64,000 nt of DNA from Archangium violaceum Cb vi76 (GTDB lineage Bacteria; Myxococcota; Myxococcia; Myxococcales; Myxococcaceae). The position numbers and the translations under genes were made by a program. This document shows positions 34,798-45,202 of the stretch, in pieces (position 1 is the first letter of the stretch; each line of letters opens with the position of its first letter). Under the pieces are notes generated by a model. That model was not told the origin of the DNA. It made no database searches and saw nothing but the letters and a program-made list of their open reading frames with translations. The stretch covers positions 1-64,000 of the forward strand of contig NZ_JPMI01000298.1 in the NCBI RefSeq assembly GCF_000733295.1, given 5' to 3'.

Positions 34798-34827
34798 TTG
34801 ACCGGCCAGTCAAACGTCCTTTACAGT
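34798..34827 (+). promoter_or_regulatory. Possible housekeeping promoter of greA
   Basis: TTGACC (34798-34803) and TACAGT (34822-34827) are separated by 18 bp. The -35 agrees with the sigma-70 consensus at five of six positions, the -10 only partly. TTGAC...GTCAA around the -35 is an inverted repeat. Confidence 0.4.
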
Positions 34828-34915
34828 TTCCCTTTCGGCCCGGGCGCCGCCATCGTTGAAGCGCGGTGGCTGGGGCCCCAGCGTTCACCTGTTGCCGTGG
34901 GAAGGAGTCGTGTCG

Positions 34916-35428
34916 ATGAGTGGGAGCGGGAACATTCCAATGACCCCGTCGGGTCTGCGGAAGCTGAAGGCGGAGCTGAAGCACCTTCAGACCGTCGAGC
35001 GCGGGAAGATCTCCCGGGAGATCGAAGTGGCGCGCGCGCACGGGGACCTGCGGGAGAACGCCGAGTACCACGCGGCCAAGGAGAAGCAGTCCCACATCGA
35101 GGGGCGCATCCTGGACCTCAACGACTGGATCGCCCGGGCCGAGGTGATCGACCCGGCGAAGCTGGGCGGGGACAAGGTCGTCTTCGGTGCCACGGTGGAC
35201 CTGCTGGACATGGAGTCGGACAAGACGGTCACCTACCGGCTGGTGGGCGAGCTGGAGGCGGACCTGAAGAAGCGGTGGATCGCCGTGACGTCGCCGGTGG
35301 CCCGGGCGCTGATTGGCAAGAAGGTGGGCGACGTCGCCACCGTGCAGAGCCCCGGCGGCACCCGCGAGTACGAGGTCCAGGAGGTCCGCTTCGAGGACCC
35401 GCAGGAAGACGCGCCGGCGGAAGGCTGA
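34916..35428 (+). CDS. greA: Transcription elongation factor GreA
   Basis: The 170-residue protein has the N-terminal coiled coil (LRKLKAELKHLQTVERGKISREIEVARAHGDLRENAEYHAAKEKQ) with the conserved acidic tip, and the C-terminal FKBP-like domain (AVTSPVARALIGKKVGD). GreA stimulates RNA cleavage in backtracked polymerase. GAAGGAG precedes the ATG at 34916. About 113 bp separate it from recG in the same direction. Confidence 0.95.
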   Translation: MSGSGNIPMTPSGLRKLKAELKHLQTVERGKISREIEVARAHGDLRENAEYHAAKEKQSHIEGRILDLNDWIARAEVIDPAKLGGDKVVFGATVDLLDMESDKTVTYRLVGELEADLKKRWIAVTSPVARALIGKKVGDVATVQSPGGTREYEVQEVRFEDPQEDAPAEG

Positions 35429-35540
35429 AGACAGCTCGAGGCCAGGCGGGCGGGGGAGCGGGCGCGAGCTCGTTCCCCCGTGTCGTTCTGGTGGGCGGAG
35501 AGAAGGCCGCGCCTTAGGATGAAACGCTCGGATCCTGCCT

Positions 35541-38420
35541 GTGAACCATCCGCTGACCAGTCTCGTTGGACCGTTGCGTTACGCGTGCCGGAGTGACTTC
35601 GCCCATCTGTCGACGGTGAAGGACCTGCGGAGTCTGTTGGAGCGCGCGCTGGCGGGGGCGACGGGGGTGGACGGGGAGGCGTTGAAGCAGTTGAGGGCGG
35701 CGTTGCCGCACGTGGACCATCCGGCGCCTGAGCGGCGCAAGGAGGCGCTGAGGAGGGTGCTGGCGGGGCTGAAGCTGAGCGGGGTGCCACTGCCCGACGA
35801 GCTGGCCCAGGTCGCGAGCGCGGCGCCCCCAATGCCCGCCGGTGCCACCCCATCCGCCCCAGTGCCCCCATCCCCCACCGTGCCCAAATCCCCTCGCCCT
35901 CCGGGAGAGGAGCCCCCCGTCGTTCAAAGGGGGGGCAAGGCCCCCCGGGGTGAGGGTATCGAGTCCCCCAGGTTGAACCGCTCCCCTCTCCCCCTGGGAG
36001 AGGGACGGGGTGAGGGTCGTCGCGAGCTCGTGCCCGAGTGGAAATCGCGAACCCCGGCACCTCCGCCCCCGGGAAACCGGGGCGCGATGTCCCCGACCGC
36101 CGCCGAGGGCACCCAGCCGCCACTCGCGAGCCGCCCGGCCCCGGCGAGACCCACGCCCCCCATCCTCGCGCGGAGCGCCACGAAGCCCGCGGCCTCCACG
36201 CCACCCGAGGCGCCCCCGGCTCCCGAGGAGAAACCCGCCGCGAAGCGCAAGAAGAAGAAGGCGGCGAAGGGGCAGGAGGAGTCGCGAGCGGAGGCGAAGC
36301 TGCTGTCGATCGCGCCGCGCTCGGGGCCGTTGGCGATTCCGCTGAAGACGATGGGCAAGCGGTTGGGCCCGAGGCTGTTGGCGGCGCTGAACAAGAAGGG
36401 GCTGAAGCGGGTGGGGGACATCCTCTTCCTGCTGCCGCGCTGCTACGAGGATCGGCGCAAGCTGCAGACGATCGCCGAGCTGATGCCGGGCGAGCGTGGG
36501 GTGACGGTGGGCGTGGTGAAGATGGCGGACTTCGTGCCGAGCCGGACGGGCAAGCGCTACTTCCGGGCGGTGGTGGCGGACCGCTCGGGGAGCATCGCGG
36601 CGACGTACTTCAACGCGGGCCCGTGGCTGAAGGCGCGCTTCCCGGTGGGCAAGCGGCTGGTGCTGTCCGGCGAGGTGCGCGCGTCGCTGTCGGGGCGCGA
36701 GATGGCGCACCCGGAGATCGAGCCGGCGGAGGACCTCGAGGTGTCCTCGGTGCACTTCAACCGCATCGTCCCGGTGTATCCGGGGTTCGAGCGGGGGGAC
36801 CAGCGCATGTTCCGGGAGCTGGCCTCGGTGGTGAGCGAGTCCTACGCGCAGCACGTGGAGGAGCCGCTGCCCGAGAGCCTGCGCCGGAAGCTGGAGCTGA
36901 TGACGCTGACGGAGGCGCTCAAGGCCCTCCACTTCCCGGCGGGGGACGCGGATCCGGAGATGCTGGACCGGCACCTGAGCCCGGCGCACCGGCGGCTGGC
37001 GTTCGACGAGCTCTTCTTCCTGCAGCTCGGCATGGGGCTGAAGCGGCAGGGGGTGAAGACGGAGAAGGGCATCACCTTCGACGTGTCGGCGCCGCGGTTG
37101 GAGAAGGCGCGCGGGGCATTGCCCTTCCAGCTCACGGGGGCGCAGAAGAAGGTCATCGAGGAGATCGCCCAGGACATGGGCGCGGCCGAGCCGATGAACC
37201 GGCTGGTGCAGGGCGACGTGGGCTCGGGGAAGACGGCGGTGGCGGTGGTGGCGGCGCTGGTGGCGTTGCAGGACGGCTACCAGGTGGCGGTGATGGCGCC
37301 CACGGAGATCCTCGCCGAGCAGCACGAGCGCACGTTCCGCAAGCTGCTGGAGCCCCTGGGCTACAAGGTGGGGCTGGTGAGCGCGGCGGGGACGGCGAAG
37401 CGCAAGCGCGAGGTGCGCGAGGCGGTGGCGCGAGGGGAGATCCACCTGGCGGTGGGCACGCACGCGCTCATCCAGCAGGACGTGGGCTTCGAGAAGCTGG
37501 GCTTCGTCGTCATCGACGAGCAGCACCGCTTCGGCGTGTTGCAGCGGCACACGCTGATGAGCAAGGGCGTGTCGCCGGACGTGCTGGTGATGACGGCCAC
37601 GCCCATTCCGCGCACGCTGGCGATGACGCTGTACGGGGACCTGGACGTGTCCATCATCGACGAGCTGCCGCCGGGGCGCACGCCGGTGAAGACGCGCGTC
37701 TTCAACGACAAGCAGCGGGCGCGCGTGTACGAGGCGGTGGCGTCCGAGGTGCAGAAGGGCCACCAGGCCTACGTGGTGTACCCGCTGGTGGAGGAGTCGG
37801 AGAAGCTGGACCTGGAGGACGCCACGCGCGGCGCGGACAAGCTGCGCCAGGTGTTCCCTGGCGTGGAGGTGGGGTTGCTCCACGGGCGGATGAAGCCCGA
37901 GGAGAAGGACCTCGTCATGGAGGCCTTCCGGGCCGGCACCATCCAGGTGCTCGTGTGCACCACGGTGGTGGAGGTGGGCGTGGATGTGCCCAACGCCTCG
38001 GTGATGGTCATCGAGTCCGCGGAGCGCTTCGGCCTGTCGCAGCTGCACCAGCTGCGCGGCCGGGTGGGGCGCGGAGCGGCGGTGAGCTTCTGCTTCCTCG
38101 TGGCCAACCTCGCGCGCTCCTCCATGGACTCCTCGGAGCGGCTCGGGGTGATGGAGCACAGCAGCGACGGCTTCGTCATCGCGCAGAAGGACCTGGAGAT
38201 CCGCGGCCCGGGTGAGTTCCTCGGCACGCGGCAGAGCGGCCTGCCGGAGCTGGCGGTGGCCAACCTCGCGCGCGATGGAGATCTGCTGTCGCTGGCGCAG
38301 CAGGAGGCGCGGCGCATCCTCGCGAGGGATCCGAAGCTCGCCGCCCCCGAGCACCAGGCGCTGGTGAAGGCGCTCGAGGAGCGCTGGGAGGGGCGGCTGG
38401 CCCTCGCGCGCGTGGGCTGA
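35541..38420 (+). CDS. recG: ATP-dependent DNA helicase RecG with long N-terminal extension
   Basis: The product is 959 residues, about 250 longer than typical RecG. Residues ~270-945 form the standard enzyme: wedge/OB region, Walker A GDVGSGKTA, MAPTEILAEQH, DEQHRFG, TATPIPRTLAMT, and the C-terminal motif LRGRVGRG. RecG remodels stalled forks and Holliday junctions. The extension consists of a helical N-terminus (1-90) and a Pro/Ala-rich linker (90-260); within this linker, codons ~117-159 are encoded by a palindromic repeat element. The GTG start at 35541 gives the helical N-terminus; a start nearer residue 270 cannot be excluded. Confidence 0.93.
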   Translation: MNHPLTSLVGPLRYACRSDFAHLSTVKDLRSLLERALAGATGVDGEALKQLRAALPHVDHPAPERRKEALRRVLAGLKLSGVPLPDELAQVASAAPPMPAGATPSAPVPPSPTVPKSPRPPGEEPPVVQRGGKAPRGEGIESPRLNRSPLPLGEGRGEGRRELVPEWKSRTPAPPPPGNRGAMSPTAAEGTQPPLASRPAPARPTPPILARSATKPAASTPPEAPPAPEEKPAAKRKKKKAAKGQEESRAEAKLLSIAPRSGPLAIPLKTMGKRLGPRLLAALNKKGLKRVGDILFLLPRCYEDRRKLQTIAELMPGERGVTVGVVKMADFVPSRTGKRYFRAVVADRSGSIAATYFNAGPWLKARFPVGKRLVLSGEVRASLSGREMAHPEIEPAEDLEVSSVHFNRIVPVYPGFERGDQRMFRELASVVSESYAQHVEEPLPESLRRKLELMTLTEALKALHFPAGDADPEMLDRHLSPAHRRLAFDELFFLQLGMGLKRQGVKTEKGITFDVSAPRLEKARGALPFQLTGAQKKVIEEIAQDMGAAEPMNRLVQGDVGSGKTAVAVVAALVALQDGYQVAVMAPTEILAEQHERTFRKLLEPLGYKVGLVSAAGTAKRKREVREAVARGEIHLAVGTHALIQQDVGFEKLGFVVIDEQHRFGVLQRHTLMSKGVSPDVLVMTATPIPRTLAMTLYGDLDVSIIDELPPGRTPVKTRVFNDKQRARVYEAVASEVQKGHQAYVVYPLVEESEKLDLEDATRGADKLRQVFPGVEVGLLHGRMKPEEKDLVMEAFRAGTIQVLVCTTVVEVGVDVPNASVMVIESAERFGLSQLHQLRGRVGRGAAVSFCFLVANLARSSMDSSERLGVMEHSSDGFVIAQKDLEIRGPGEFLGTRQSGLPELAVANLARDGDLLSLAQQEARRILARDPKLAAPEHQALVKALEERWEGRLALARVG
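35890..36018. repeat. Palindromic repetitive element within recG
   Basis: Two related units lie side by side: CCCTCGCCCTCCGGGAGAGG ... GGGGTGAGGGT (35891-35958) and CCCCTCTCCCCCTGGGAGAGG ... GGGGTGAGGGT (~35982-36017). Each is a near palindrome. The sequence type is a well-known dispersed intergenic repeat of high-GC bacteria, whose chance translation contains SPLPLGEGRGEG, as it does here. It is read in frame by recG. Confidence 0.75.
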
Positions 38421-38430
38421 GCGGGGGCTG

Positions 38431-38464
38431 AAAAAGAAGAGGGGTGGCCCGGAGGCCACCCCTC
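38431..38464 (-). terminator. Rho-independent terminator of the M36 protease gene
   Basis: GGGGTGGCC (38441-38449) and GGCCACCCC (38454-38462) form a perfect stem with a CGGA loop, extended by two more pairs. The A-rich side AAAAAGAAGA becomes a U-run in the minus-strand transcript, which ends 30 nt after the stop at 38495. It may also stop recG transcription from the other side. Confidence 0.85.
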
Positions 38465-38494
38465 GTTCAACAGGGCCTCAGGCCCGCGGTTGGA

Positions 38495-41400
38495 CTACCC
38501 GCGGCCGAAGGTGCGGCGGCGCGAGAAGAGCAGGCCGGCGCCGAGCAGCAGCATCGACACCATGGTGCTCTGGCCGGAGCCGCCCGTGCTGGAGCAGCCC
38601 ATGCCACCACTCTGCTCCTTCGGCACGTCCACCGTCACCTGGTTCGTGGCGGACGCCTTGCCATCGGACACCGTCAGCTCGAAGACGAGCGTGGCGCCAT
38701 CCTTGGACTTCGGCGACACGAAGCTGGTGACCGCGCCATCCGTCGAGGTGAGCGTGACGGACGGACCGGACACCTGCCTCCACTGGTAGGTGAGCGTGTT
38801 GCCGTCCGGATCCGTGGAGCCGGTGCCATCGAGCGTGATGGTGTCACCCGCCACGCTGCCGCCGGAGCTCTTCCGGGCCAGCGCAGTGGGCGTGCGGTTG
38901 ACGTCCGTCACCGTGACCAGGGCCGTGACGGCCTCGCTCTCGGCGCCATCCGCGTCCTTCGCGATCAGGCTGAAGGTCACCAGGGTCTCACCCAGCACCT
39001 CGGGCGCGGTGAAGCTCAGCGTGGCGGTGTCGGCACCCGACAGCTCCACGCGCGGGCCACCCGTCTGCACCCACCGGTAGCTGAGCGCGTCGTCGTCGGC
39101 GTCCGAGCCCTCGGCCGTGAGCGTGACGCTGCTCCGCTCCTCCACCGTCATCTCGTTGAGCCCCTTGACCACGGGGTGACGGTTGGACTTCTTGATGGTC
39201 ACCGTGACGATGTCCTCACCCACCAGCTCGTTGGTCTGGGCGAGCAGGAGGAACACCAGCTCCGTGTCCTCCTTCACGTCCGGGGCGGTGAAGGTCGTCT
39301 CGAGCGCGCCATCATCCTTCAGCGCCACCTCCGGGCCACTCAACTGGAACCAGAGGGAGCCGAGCACGAGGTCCCCGTCCGGATCCGTCACGGAGCCCGA
39401 GAGGGTCACGGTGCTGCGGCTGGCGGCCTCGAAGTCCGCACCCGCCTCCACCACGGGGTCGTGATCCGTGAGCACATAGAGGGTGACGTTGGCCGGGGCG
39501 CTGTTCTCCTTGCCGTCGTTGACCACGAGCTGGAAGACGAACGTCTCGCTGTTGGCCACGCGGGGCGTGAAGGTGGGCCTGGCCGTGGTGGCGTCCGTGA
39601 GCGTCACGGGAGGTCCGGACAGCTGGGTCCACGTGTAGGTGAGCGCGTCACCATCCGGATCGAAGCTGCCGCTGCCATCGAGCTGCACCGTCGTGTACAC
39701 CTTGGCACCCGTGGTCGGGTCCAAGGTGAAGTTGGCCACGGCCTGCGGACCCTTGCCCGAGTTGGCCACCGGGCGGCGGTTGCACACGAGGGTGGAGGGA
39801 TCACCCGCGGGACCCTCGAAGGTCTCGCGGACGGGGCCGCCGAAGGGCAGCTGACTGGCATCGATGCCGGCGAACTCCAGGTCGTCCACGTCCAGACCGT
39901 GCGCGCCCACGCCCGGATCGGAGCCGATCCGGAAGCGGAACTGCACGCGCTTGCCCGCCAGCTCGCGGCCGAAGTTCAGCTCCGCCGACTCGAAAGCCGG
40001 GAAGGCCGCGCTCAGGGCGGTGTAGCCGGGGAGCCCATCGAGCGGGTTGGTGGCGGACCCATCACCGATGAGGCCGGTGTAGCCCGGGTCCACCTCGTAG
40101 GCGGCGACGTTGTGCCACACGATGCCATCGGTGGTGACCTCCACCGTGGCGCCGTCGAACCAGAGCTCTTCGTAGTTCCCGTTGTCGGTCTCGAAGGAGT
40201 AGCGGTACTTGTAGCGGAAGATGAAGTCCGCGTCCTCACGCACCTGCACCCAGGGCGAGGTGAGCGCGATGTCGGCGGTGAAAGGCAGGTTGCGGCCGTT
40301 CCAGTAGTGGTTGCCCTTCTCCTCCACGCGCTGCCAGGGCTGCTCCGGGCCGGAGCCCATGACGGACGAGGTCCAAGCGGTCGTCTGGCCTTCCACTGTG
40401 TCCAGATCGCTGTTGCCCGCGGACTCGTCGGTGTTGACGAGGCCGTTGTAGCCCACTGACTTCGACGCGTCCGGGAGCGAGGGCCCATCGAGCGTCAGGG
40501 TGATGCCGGCGCGGGGCTCGGTGCCGGTGGTGCTCATCAGCTTGAGCGCCAGCTTCCCGGTCGCCGTCTGCCCGGGCGCCAGGGGCGGGAAGGCGATCGT
40601 GTTGCCCGAGGGCGTCTCGAAGGTGGCGGTGGCGCCGGTGGTGGCGAGCGTGGCGTTGAAGGCGCTGGTGGTGTCCCCGCCCACGTTGCGCAGGGTGACG
40701 GTGAGGTAGCCCGTCTCGCCCACGTCCAGCACGCCGTCCTGGTCACACCCCTCGAGGGTGTCGTCCAGCCTGATGCTTACCACCTCCAGGGTGTTGCCGG
40801 TCTGGTAGCTCTCCACGACGCCGATGAAGTCCTGGGAGTCGCGGTCCGGCGCCTTGGCGCCGAAGCCCATGCCGCGCCTGGCGAAGGCATTGACGAAGCG
40901 CGTGTAGTCCGCGGCATCCGACGCCTTGGCCACCGACAGGAGCGCGTCACGCGCCTCGATGTAGGTGGGGCTCGACGGGGTGGCCTTGTAGGCGGCCACC
41001 AGGTACTGCTTCATCCGGCGCTCCGCCTCCGCGAAGGGGTAGGCGTTGAGCAGCGAGGCGTAGCACTCCCACAGCATGGTGGCCCACACCTCGCCACCGT
41101 TGTGGACCTCGGAGTTGATCCGGCCGTCCCCCTGGAACGCCACGGGGTGCGTGTCCGGCAGCGGATTGCCGTTGGCGATGTGCTTGAAGGTGAGGGCGTT
41201 CTTCTCGAACGAGGTGGAGTACGGGACGCGGCGGATGCCGTAGTAGGCACCGGGCACGCCGGGGCCGCTGGTGACGTAGGCGGACACCGTGTAGACGCCC
41301 TGGAAGAGATTGTTGTCGGCGACCGTCCGGTCCGAATCGCGCACCTGCATCATCAGGGCGTGGAAGTCGCCCCAGCCCTCGCCCATCGCGCCGCCCTGGT

Positions 41401-43390
41401 AGTTGACCAGGCCGTTGGCGTCACCGATGAGGCGGTTGCTGATGTAGTGACCCCACTCGTGGGCGACGATGGCGTTGTCCAGCGTACCGTCGCGGGCCGC
41501 GCCGGGCTTGGTCTTCTGCAGGTGCACGTTGACGGTGCCCGTCTGGAGCGCCGTCTTGATGGCGTCGCCATTGGCCTTCAGCATGCCCACCACCGGGATG
41601 GTGATGCTGGCGTCGGTGCCCGCGGGGATGATGCCGCCGGTCGTGTTGTTGGCGATGAGCACACCGATGGCGCCCGCGTTCTGCGCGTTCTTGGCCTTGA
41701 GGGTGAAGTCGCAGGCGCCGCGGTCCACGAGCGCGATCTTGCCGGTGATCTCCGCCGCGTTGGTGAAGGCGTCCGTGCTGCAGCCGTTGCTCACGGTTCC
41801 ATGGAGCGCGACGGCCACGTTCCCGGTGACGTCATACCCCTGGGGGCCGAACGCCGCGGGGTTGGCGGAGATCGTCATGCCCGCGGGCGTGCTGACGCTC
41901 ACGGTGAAGAGCGAGACCGGGTTGAACACGTACATCTGCATCCGCGGCGGCGCGCCGTCCGCGGGAGTGGACATGTTGGCGTTGTCCAGGCTGCCGTAGT
42001 CCTGGGCCTCGGCGCGCATCCGGTCGCCTTCGACACCGCCGCGGCCGAAGTTGTAGGCCTGCGCGTTGCCGGAGGCCTCGTCGAAGCCGGCGGCGTAGAA
42101 CGAGTCGTGCAGCCAGTTGGTGACGTAGAAGAGGTTCGTCACCGCCGCCTGGCGCTGGTTGGCGTCGAAGCCAGGCGCCTTGGTCAGGTCGTAGAGGTAG
42201 TCGAAGCCCGGATCGGAGGCCTCGCCCGTGAGGACCGCGCGCACGTCCTGGCTGCCGGGCTGGAAGCCGTCCGGCACCGACAGGTCGGCGTAGGCGTCCA
42301 CGTTGTTGCCCACCGTCTCGGTGGAGCCCGCGGGGAGCCACGGATCATTGCCGGGCAGGCTGGAGATCGTGATGCTGTTGGGCAGCCGGTCCAGCGGCAC
42401 GTCCACGCCATCCGGAATGCCGGGCTGGTAGGGCGTGGTGTCGGTGCCGTGCGGGCCGTCATGCGGGGTATAGGGCGCCGTCGCGTCCGCCCACACCTTG
42501 TAGCGGTACTCGGTGCCCGCGTGCGCGGACAGGTTGTTGCGCATCAGCAGCGAGCCGTCCACCGCCGACACCACGAAGGAGTGGTAGTCCGAGCCCGTGC
42601 CGTTCCGTGCGCCGGAGTTCACCTCCACGTACCAGGCCGGCACCAGGCCGTCCGGCATCGTGTAGTAGACCTGCTTGGCGCGAGCGGGCACCACCAGGGT
42701 GTGGGTGAGGACGTGGGCGGAGCTCGCGTCCAGCTCGTAGTGCGAGTAGGGCCCGTTCACCTTGCCGGTGGACACGAAGCCACGCGCCGGCATGGAGATG
42801 CCGGTCTGGTCCTGGAAGGCGATGGCGATGGCCTGCTCGGCGGAGAGCCTGAAGGCGTTGGCCGCGCCGAGGCTGGCCTTGCGGGCCGACTGCGCGGGCG
42901 CCAGGTAGCCGGAGACGGCCACCAGCTCGAGGTCGCGGTCCATGATGACCTTGACCTCGTTGCGGAAGACCTCGATGCCGTCCACCTTCTGGGCGAAGCT
43001 GGCGATGACGGGGCCCTTGCCGGTCTGGTGCACCGACTTGAGCACCACTGCGGACACGTCCTCGGAGCCCACGCGGTACAGGTCCGCCACCGACTGCAGG
43101 TGCGCGCGAGCGGCCTGGTCCGGCTTACGGGCTCCCAGCGCCTTGCTCATGCTCGTCGTGGAGCTCGTGCTCGCACGGGTGTTCCATACGAAGCTCGGGA
43201 CTCCGAGCCGATCCTCCATCTGCGAAACACGCAGGCCGCGCGTCCGGAGAGCGTCGTCCTTGGCGGCGAGAGCCATCTCCTCCTGGCGAGCCAGGAAGGC
43301 GTCGAAATTTCCTCGAGTCGCGGCCAGGGCACTTCCGCTCGCGAGGGGCGTGAGCAACAAGCTGGCCCACAACGTTTGCCTCAAACGCAT
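38495..43390 (-). CDS. Secreted M36 (fungalysin-type) metalloprotease with PA, Ig/PKD-like repeats and MYXO-CTERM tail
   Basis: From the ATG at 43390 the protein has 1,631 residues: a signal peptide, an FTP-type propeptide, and an M36 catalytic domain. The zinc motif is His644-EWG-His648 (VAHEWGHYISNRL), with the third ligand in GAMGEGWGDF. A PA-domain insertion (IALVDRGACDFTLKAKNA) is present. Downstream are several PKD/cadherin-like repeats (e.g. GSTDPDGNTLTYQWRQVSGPSVTL). The C-terminus GMGCSSTGGSGQS, a hydrophobic run and RRRTFGR form a MYXO-CTERM sorting tail. It is likely an outer-surface or secreted protease used in predation or nutrient release (inference). Confidence 0.95.
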   Translation of the reverse strand: MRLRQTLWASLLLTPLASGSALAATRGNFDAFLARQEEMALAAKDDALRTRGLRVSQMEDRLGVPSFVWNTRASTSSTTSMSKALGARKPDQAARAHLQSVADLYRVGSEDVSAVVLKSVHQTGKGPVIASFAQKVDGIEVFRNEVKVIMDRDLELVAVSGYLAPAQSARKASLGAANAFRLSAEQAIAIAFQDQTGISMPARGFVSTGKVNGPYSHYELDASSAHVLTHTLVVPARAKQVYYTMPDGLVPAWYVEVNSGARNGTGSDYHSFVVSAVDGSLLMRNNLSAHAGTEYRYKVWADATAPYTPHDGPHGTDTTPYQPGIPDGVDVPLDRLPNSITISSLPGNDPWLPAGSTETVGNNVDAYADLSVPDGFQPGSQDVRAVLTGEASDPGFDYLYDLTKAPGFDANQRQAAVTNLFYVTNWLHDSFYAAGFDEASGNAQAYNFGRGGVEGDRMRAEAQDYGSLDNANMSTPADGAPPRMQMYVFNPVSLFTVSVSTPAGMTISANPAAFGPQGYDVTGNVAVALHGTVSNGCSTDAFTNAAEITGKIALVDRGACDFTLKAKNAQNAGAIGVLIANNTTGGIIPAGTDASITIPVVGMLKANGDAIKTALQTGTVNVHLQKTKPGAARDGTLDNAIVAHEWGHYISNRLIGDANGLVNYQGGAMGEGWGDFHALMMQVRDSDRTVADNNLFQGVYTVSAYVTSGPGVPGAYYGIRRVPYSTSFEKNALTFKHIANGNPLPDTHPVAFQGDGRINSEVHNGGEVWATMLWECYASLLNAYPFAEAERRMKQYLVAAYKATPSSPTYIEARDALLSVAKASDAADYTRFVNAFARRGMGFGAKAPDRDSQDFIGVVESYQTGNTLEVVSIRLDDTLEGCDQDGVLDVGETGYLTVTLRNVGGDTTSAFNATLATTGATATFETPSGNTIAFPPLAPGQTATGKLALKLMSTTGTEPRAGITLTLDGPSLPDASKSVGYNGLVNTDESAGNSDLDTVEGQTTAWTSSVMGSGPEQPWQRVEEKGNHYWNGRNLPFTADIALTSPWVQVREDADFIFRYKYRYSFETDNGNYEELWFDGATVEVTTDGIVWHNVAAYEVDPGYTGLIGDGSATNPLDGLPGYTALSAAFPAFESAELNFGRELAGKRVQFRFRIGSDPGVGAHGLDVDDLEFAGIDASQLPFGGPVRETFEGPAGDPSTLVCNRRPVANSGKGPQAVANFTLDPTTGAKVYTTVQLDGSGSFDPDGDALTYTWTQLSGPPVTLTDATTARPTFTPRVANSETFVFQLVVNDGKENSAPANVTLYVLTDHDPVVEAGADFEAASRSTVTLSGSVTDPDGDLVLGSLWFQLSGPEVALKDDGALETTFTAPDVKEDTELVFLLLAQTNELVGEDIVTVTIKKSNRHPVVKGLNEMTVEERSSVTLTAEGSDADDDALSYRWVQTGGPRVELSGADTATLSFTAPEVLGETLVTFSLIAKDADGAESEAVTALVTVTDVNRTPTALARKSSGGSVAGDTITLDGTGSTDPDGNTLTYQWRQVSGPSVTLTSTDGAVTSFVSPKSKDGATLVFELTVSDGKASATNQVTVDVPKEQSGGMGCSSTGGSGQSTMVSMLLLGAGLLFSRRRTFGRG

Positions 43391-43624
43391 GCAGCCTCCG
43401 TCTTGAAACTGGGGGGTTCCCGGTCTCCACATCCCCTACTGAACGAGCCAGGGTCCGGGAGGTCGCATGATAGTCGCAATTTCGACAGGTCGCTCAAGCA
43501 CCCCCCCTGTGCTGGCGTGTCTTTCGCGCAGCGGGCAATGGAGTTGCATGGAGACCGAAGCACCGGATTCCCGGCGCGACTTACATGAATGGCTGAGCTT
43601 CGCGGTTTCCTGTGCGCGCGTTTC

Positions 43625-45202
43625 TCAATTTCGGGAGAAGCGATTGATCAGATTGGCGAGTGCCATCACCAGTTCGATCGGATCCACGGGCTTGGGCACG
43701 TATACGTGGAAGCCCGCGCTCAGGGCACGCGTGCGATCCTCCAACCGCGTATAGGCGGTGAGGGCGGCGGCGGGCACCTGGCCTCCTCGTGCTGGAGGCA
43801 GGGCGCGCACCTGGCGGATGAGCGTGTACCCATCCGCGTCCGGCATGCCGATGTCCGAGACGAGCAGATCCGGCGGGGCACGCTGCAACTGCTCGAGCGC
43901 CTCGGCCGCGCTGGAGGCGGAGGACACCACCGCGCCGCGCTCCTCCAGCAGCGCGCGCAGCAGCTCGCGGATGCCCTGCTCGTCATCCACCACCAGCACG
44001 CGCACGCCGGAGAGATCCGGCAGGTACGCGGCCAGCGAGGGATCCGGAAGCATCGACGCGATGCCCGGAGACGCGCCCTCCGCGCCGCGCGCCGCGATCA
44101 GGGGCAGGCGCAAGGTGAAGGTGGAGCCGTGGCCCTCGCCCTCGCTGTGGGCCTGGACGGTGCCGCCATGCAGCTCCACCAGGTGGCGCACGATGGCCAG
44201 TCCCAGTCCCAGGCCTCCGTAACGGCGGGCGGAGCCGCCGTCGGCCTGCCGGAAGCGCTCGAAGACGTGGGGCAGGAAGGCGGGCTCGATGCCCTTGCCC
44301 GAGTCGGTCACCTGCAACTCCACGTGCTCCTCCACGCACCGCAGCCGGGCCGACACCTTGCCTCCATCGGGCGTGAACTTGATGGCGTTGGTGAGCAGGT
44401 TCCACGCCACCTGCTGCAGCCGCTGGGCATCTCCCTGGACGGGGCCCACCCCGGGCTCCAACTGGGGCTCGAGCTGGATGTTGCGGGCGGCCGCCACCGG
44501 ACGCACCGCTTCCAGCGCCGCCTCCACCACGGGCGCCAGCTTCACCGGCTGCATCTCCAGGCGCATCCTCCCGGCGACGATGCGCGAGATGTCCAGCAGA
44601 TCATCGACGATCTGCGCCTGGGCCCTGGCGCTGCGCTCCACCGTTTCCAGGGCGCGCGTCTGCTTCTCCGGGGGGAGCGTGTTGGTGCGCAGGATGCTGG
44701 TCCAGCCGAGGATGGCCGTGAGCGGGGTGCGCAGCTCGTGCGAGACGGTGGCGAGGAAGTCGTCCTTGGCGCGGTTGGCCTCCTCGGCCCGATCGCGCTC
44801 CTGGCGCACCTGCTCGAACGTCTGGCGCGCGCGCTGCCGCGCGGTGATGTCCGCCGTCACGTCCCGGAGCAGGACGAGCACTCCCTCTTCGGAGGGGAAC
44901 ACCCGGGCCTCCAGCCAGACCCCGAGGGAAGCGAAGTACTCCTCCACGGTTACTGGCGTACTCTCCGCGAGCGCACGGTGGCAGGCCCGGTGGAGCTCCG
45001 TCTCCTCCAACCCGGGCAGCTCCGCCCAGAGCCGGCGGCCGAGCAGCAGGTGCCGGGAGCGGCCCAGGATGCGCTCGGCGCTGGTGTTGACGTAGGTGGG
45101 CCGCCCCTGGACGTCGAGTGCGAGCACTCCGTCCGTGACGACCTCGAGGTACTGCTCGAGTCGCGGCGGCGCGTGGCCGTGCGTGTCCGTCAGGGGAATC
45201 AT
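43625..45202 (-). CDS. Hybrid sensor kinase (PAS-HisKA-HATPase-REC)
   Basis: The 525-residue cytoplasmic protein has a PAS domain (residues ~15-120; [25 protein letters not shown]), HisKA with His155 in [11 protein letters not shown], HATPase ([35 protein letters not shown]), and a C-terminal receiver ([14 protein letters not shown]) with Asp450 in [13 protein letters not shown] and Lys in VPKPVDP. There is no membrane segment. Its phosphotransfer partner is not encoded next to it. The start [10 protein letters not shown] is the first Met before PAS. Confidence 0.93.
   Translation of the reverse strand: MIPLTDTHGHAPPRLEQYLEVVTDGVLALDVQGRPTYVNTSAERILGRSRHLLLGRRLWAELPGLEETELHRACHRALAESTPVTVEEYFASLGVWLEARVFPSEEGVLVLLRDVTADITARQRARQTFEQVRQERDRAEEANRAKDDFLATVSHELRTPLTAILGWTSILRTNTLPPEKQTRALETVERSARAQAQIVDDLLDISRIVAGRMRLEMQPVKLAPVVEAALEAVRPVAAARNIQLEPQLEPGVGPVQGDAQRLQQVAWNLLTNAIKFTPDGGKVSARLRCVEEHVELQVTDSGKGIEPAFLPHVFERFRQADGGSARRYGGLGLGLAIVRHLVELHGGTVQAHSEGEGHGSTFTLRLPLIAARGAEGASPGIASMLPDPSLAAYLPDLSGVRVLVVDDEQGIRELLRALLEERGAVVSSASSAAEALEQLQRAPPDLLVSDIGMPDADGYTLIRQVRALPPARGGQVPAAALTAYTRLEDRTRALSAGFHVYVPKPVDPIELVMALANLINRFSRN

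Noticed and set aside
35514-38459. A 981-codon frame antisense to recG
   Set aside because: His/Arg/Gln-rich shadow of RecG codons; no start context or motif.
41102-43588. An 828-codon plus-strand frame opposite the M36 protease
   Set aside because: Shadow frame; the minus strand has HEWGH and a full domain order.
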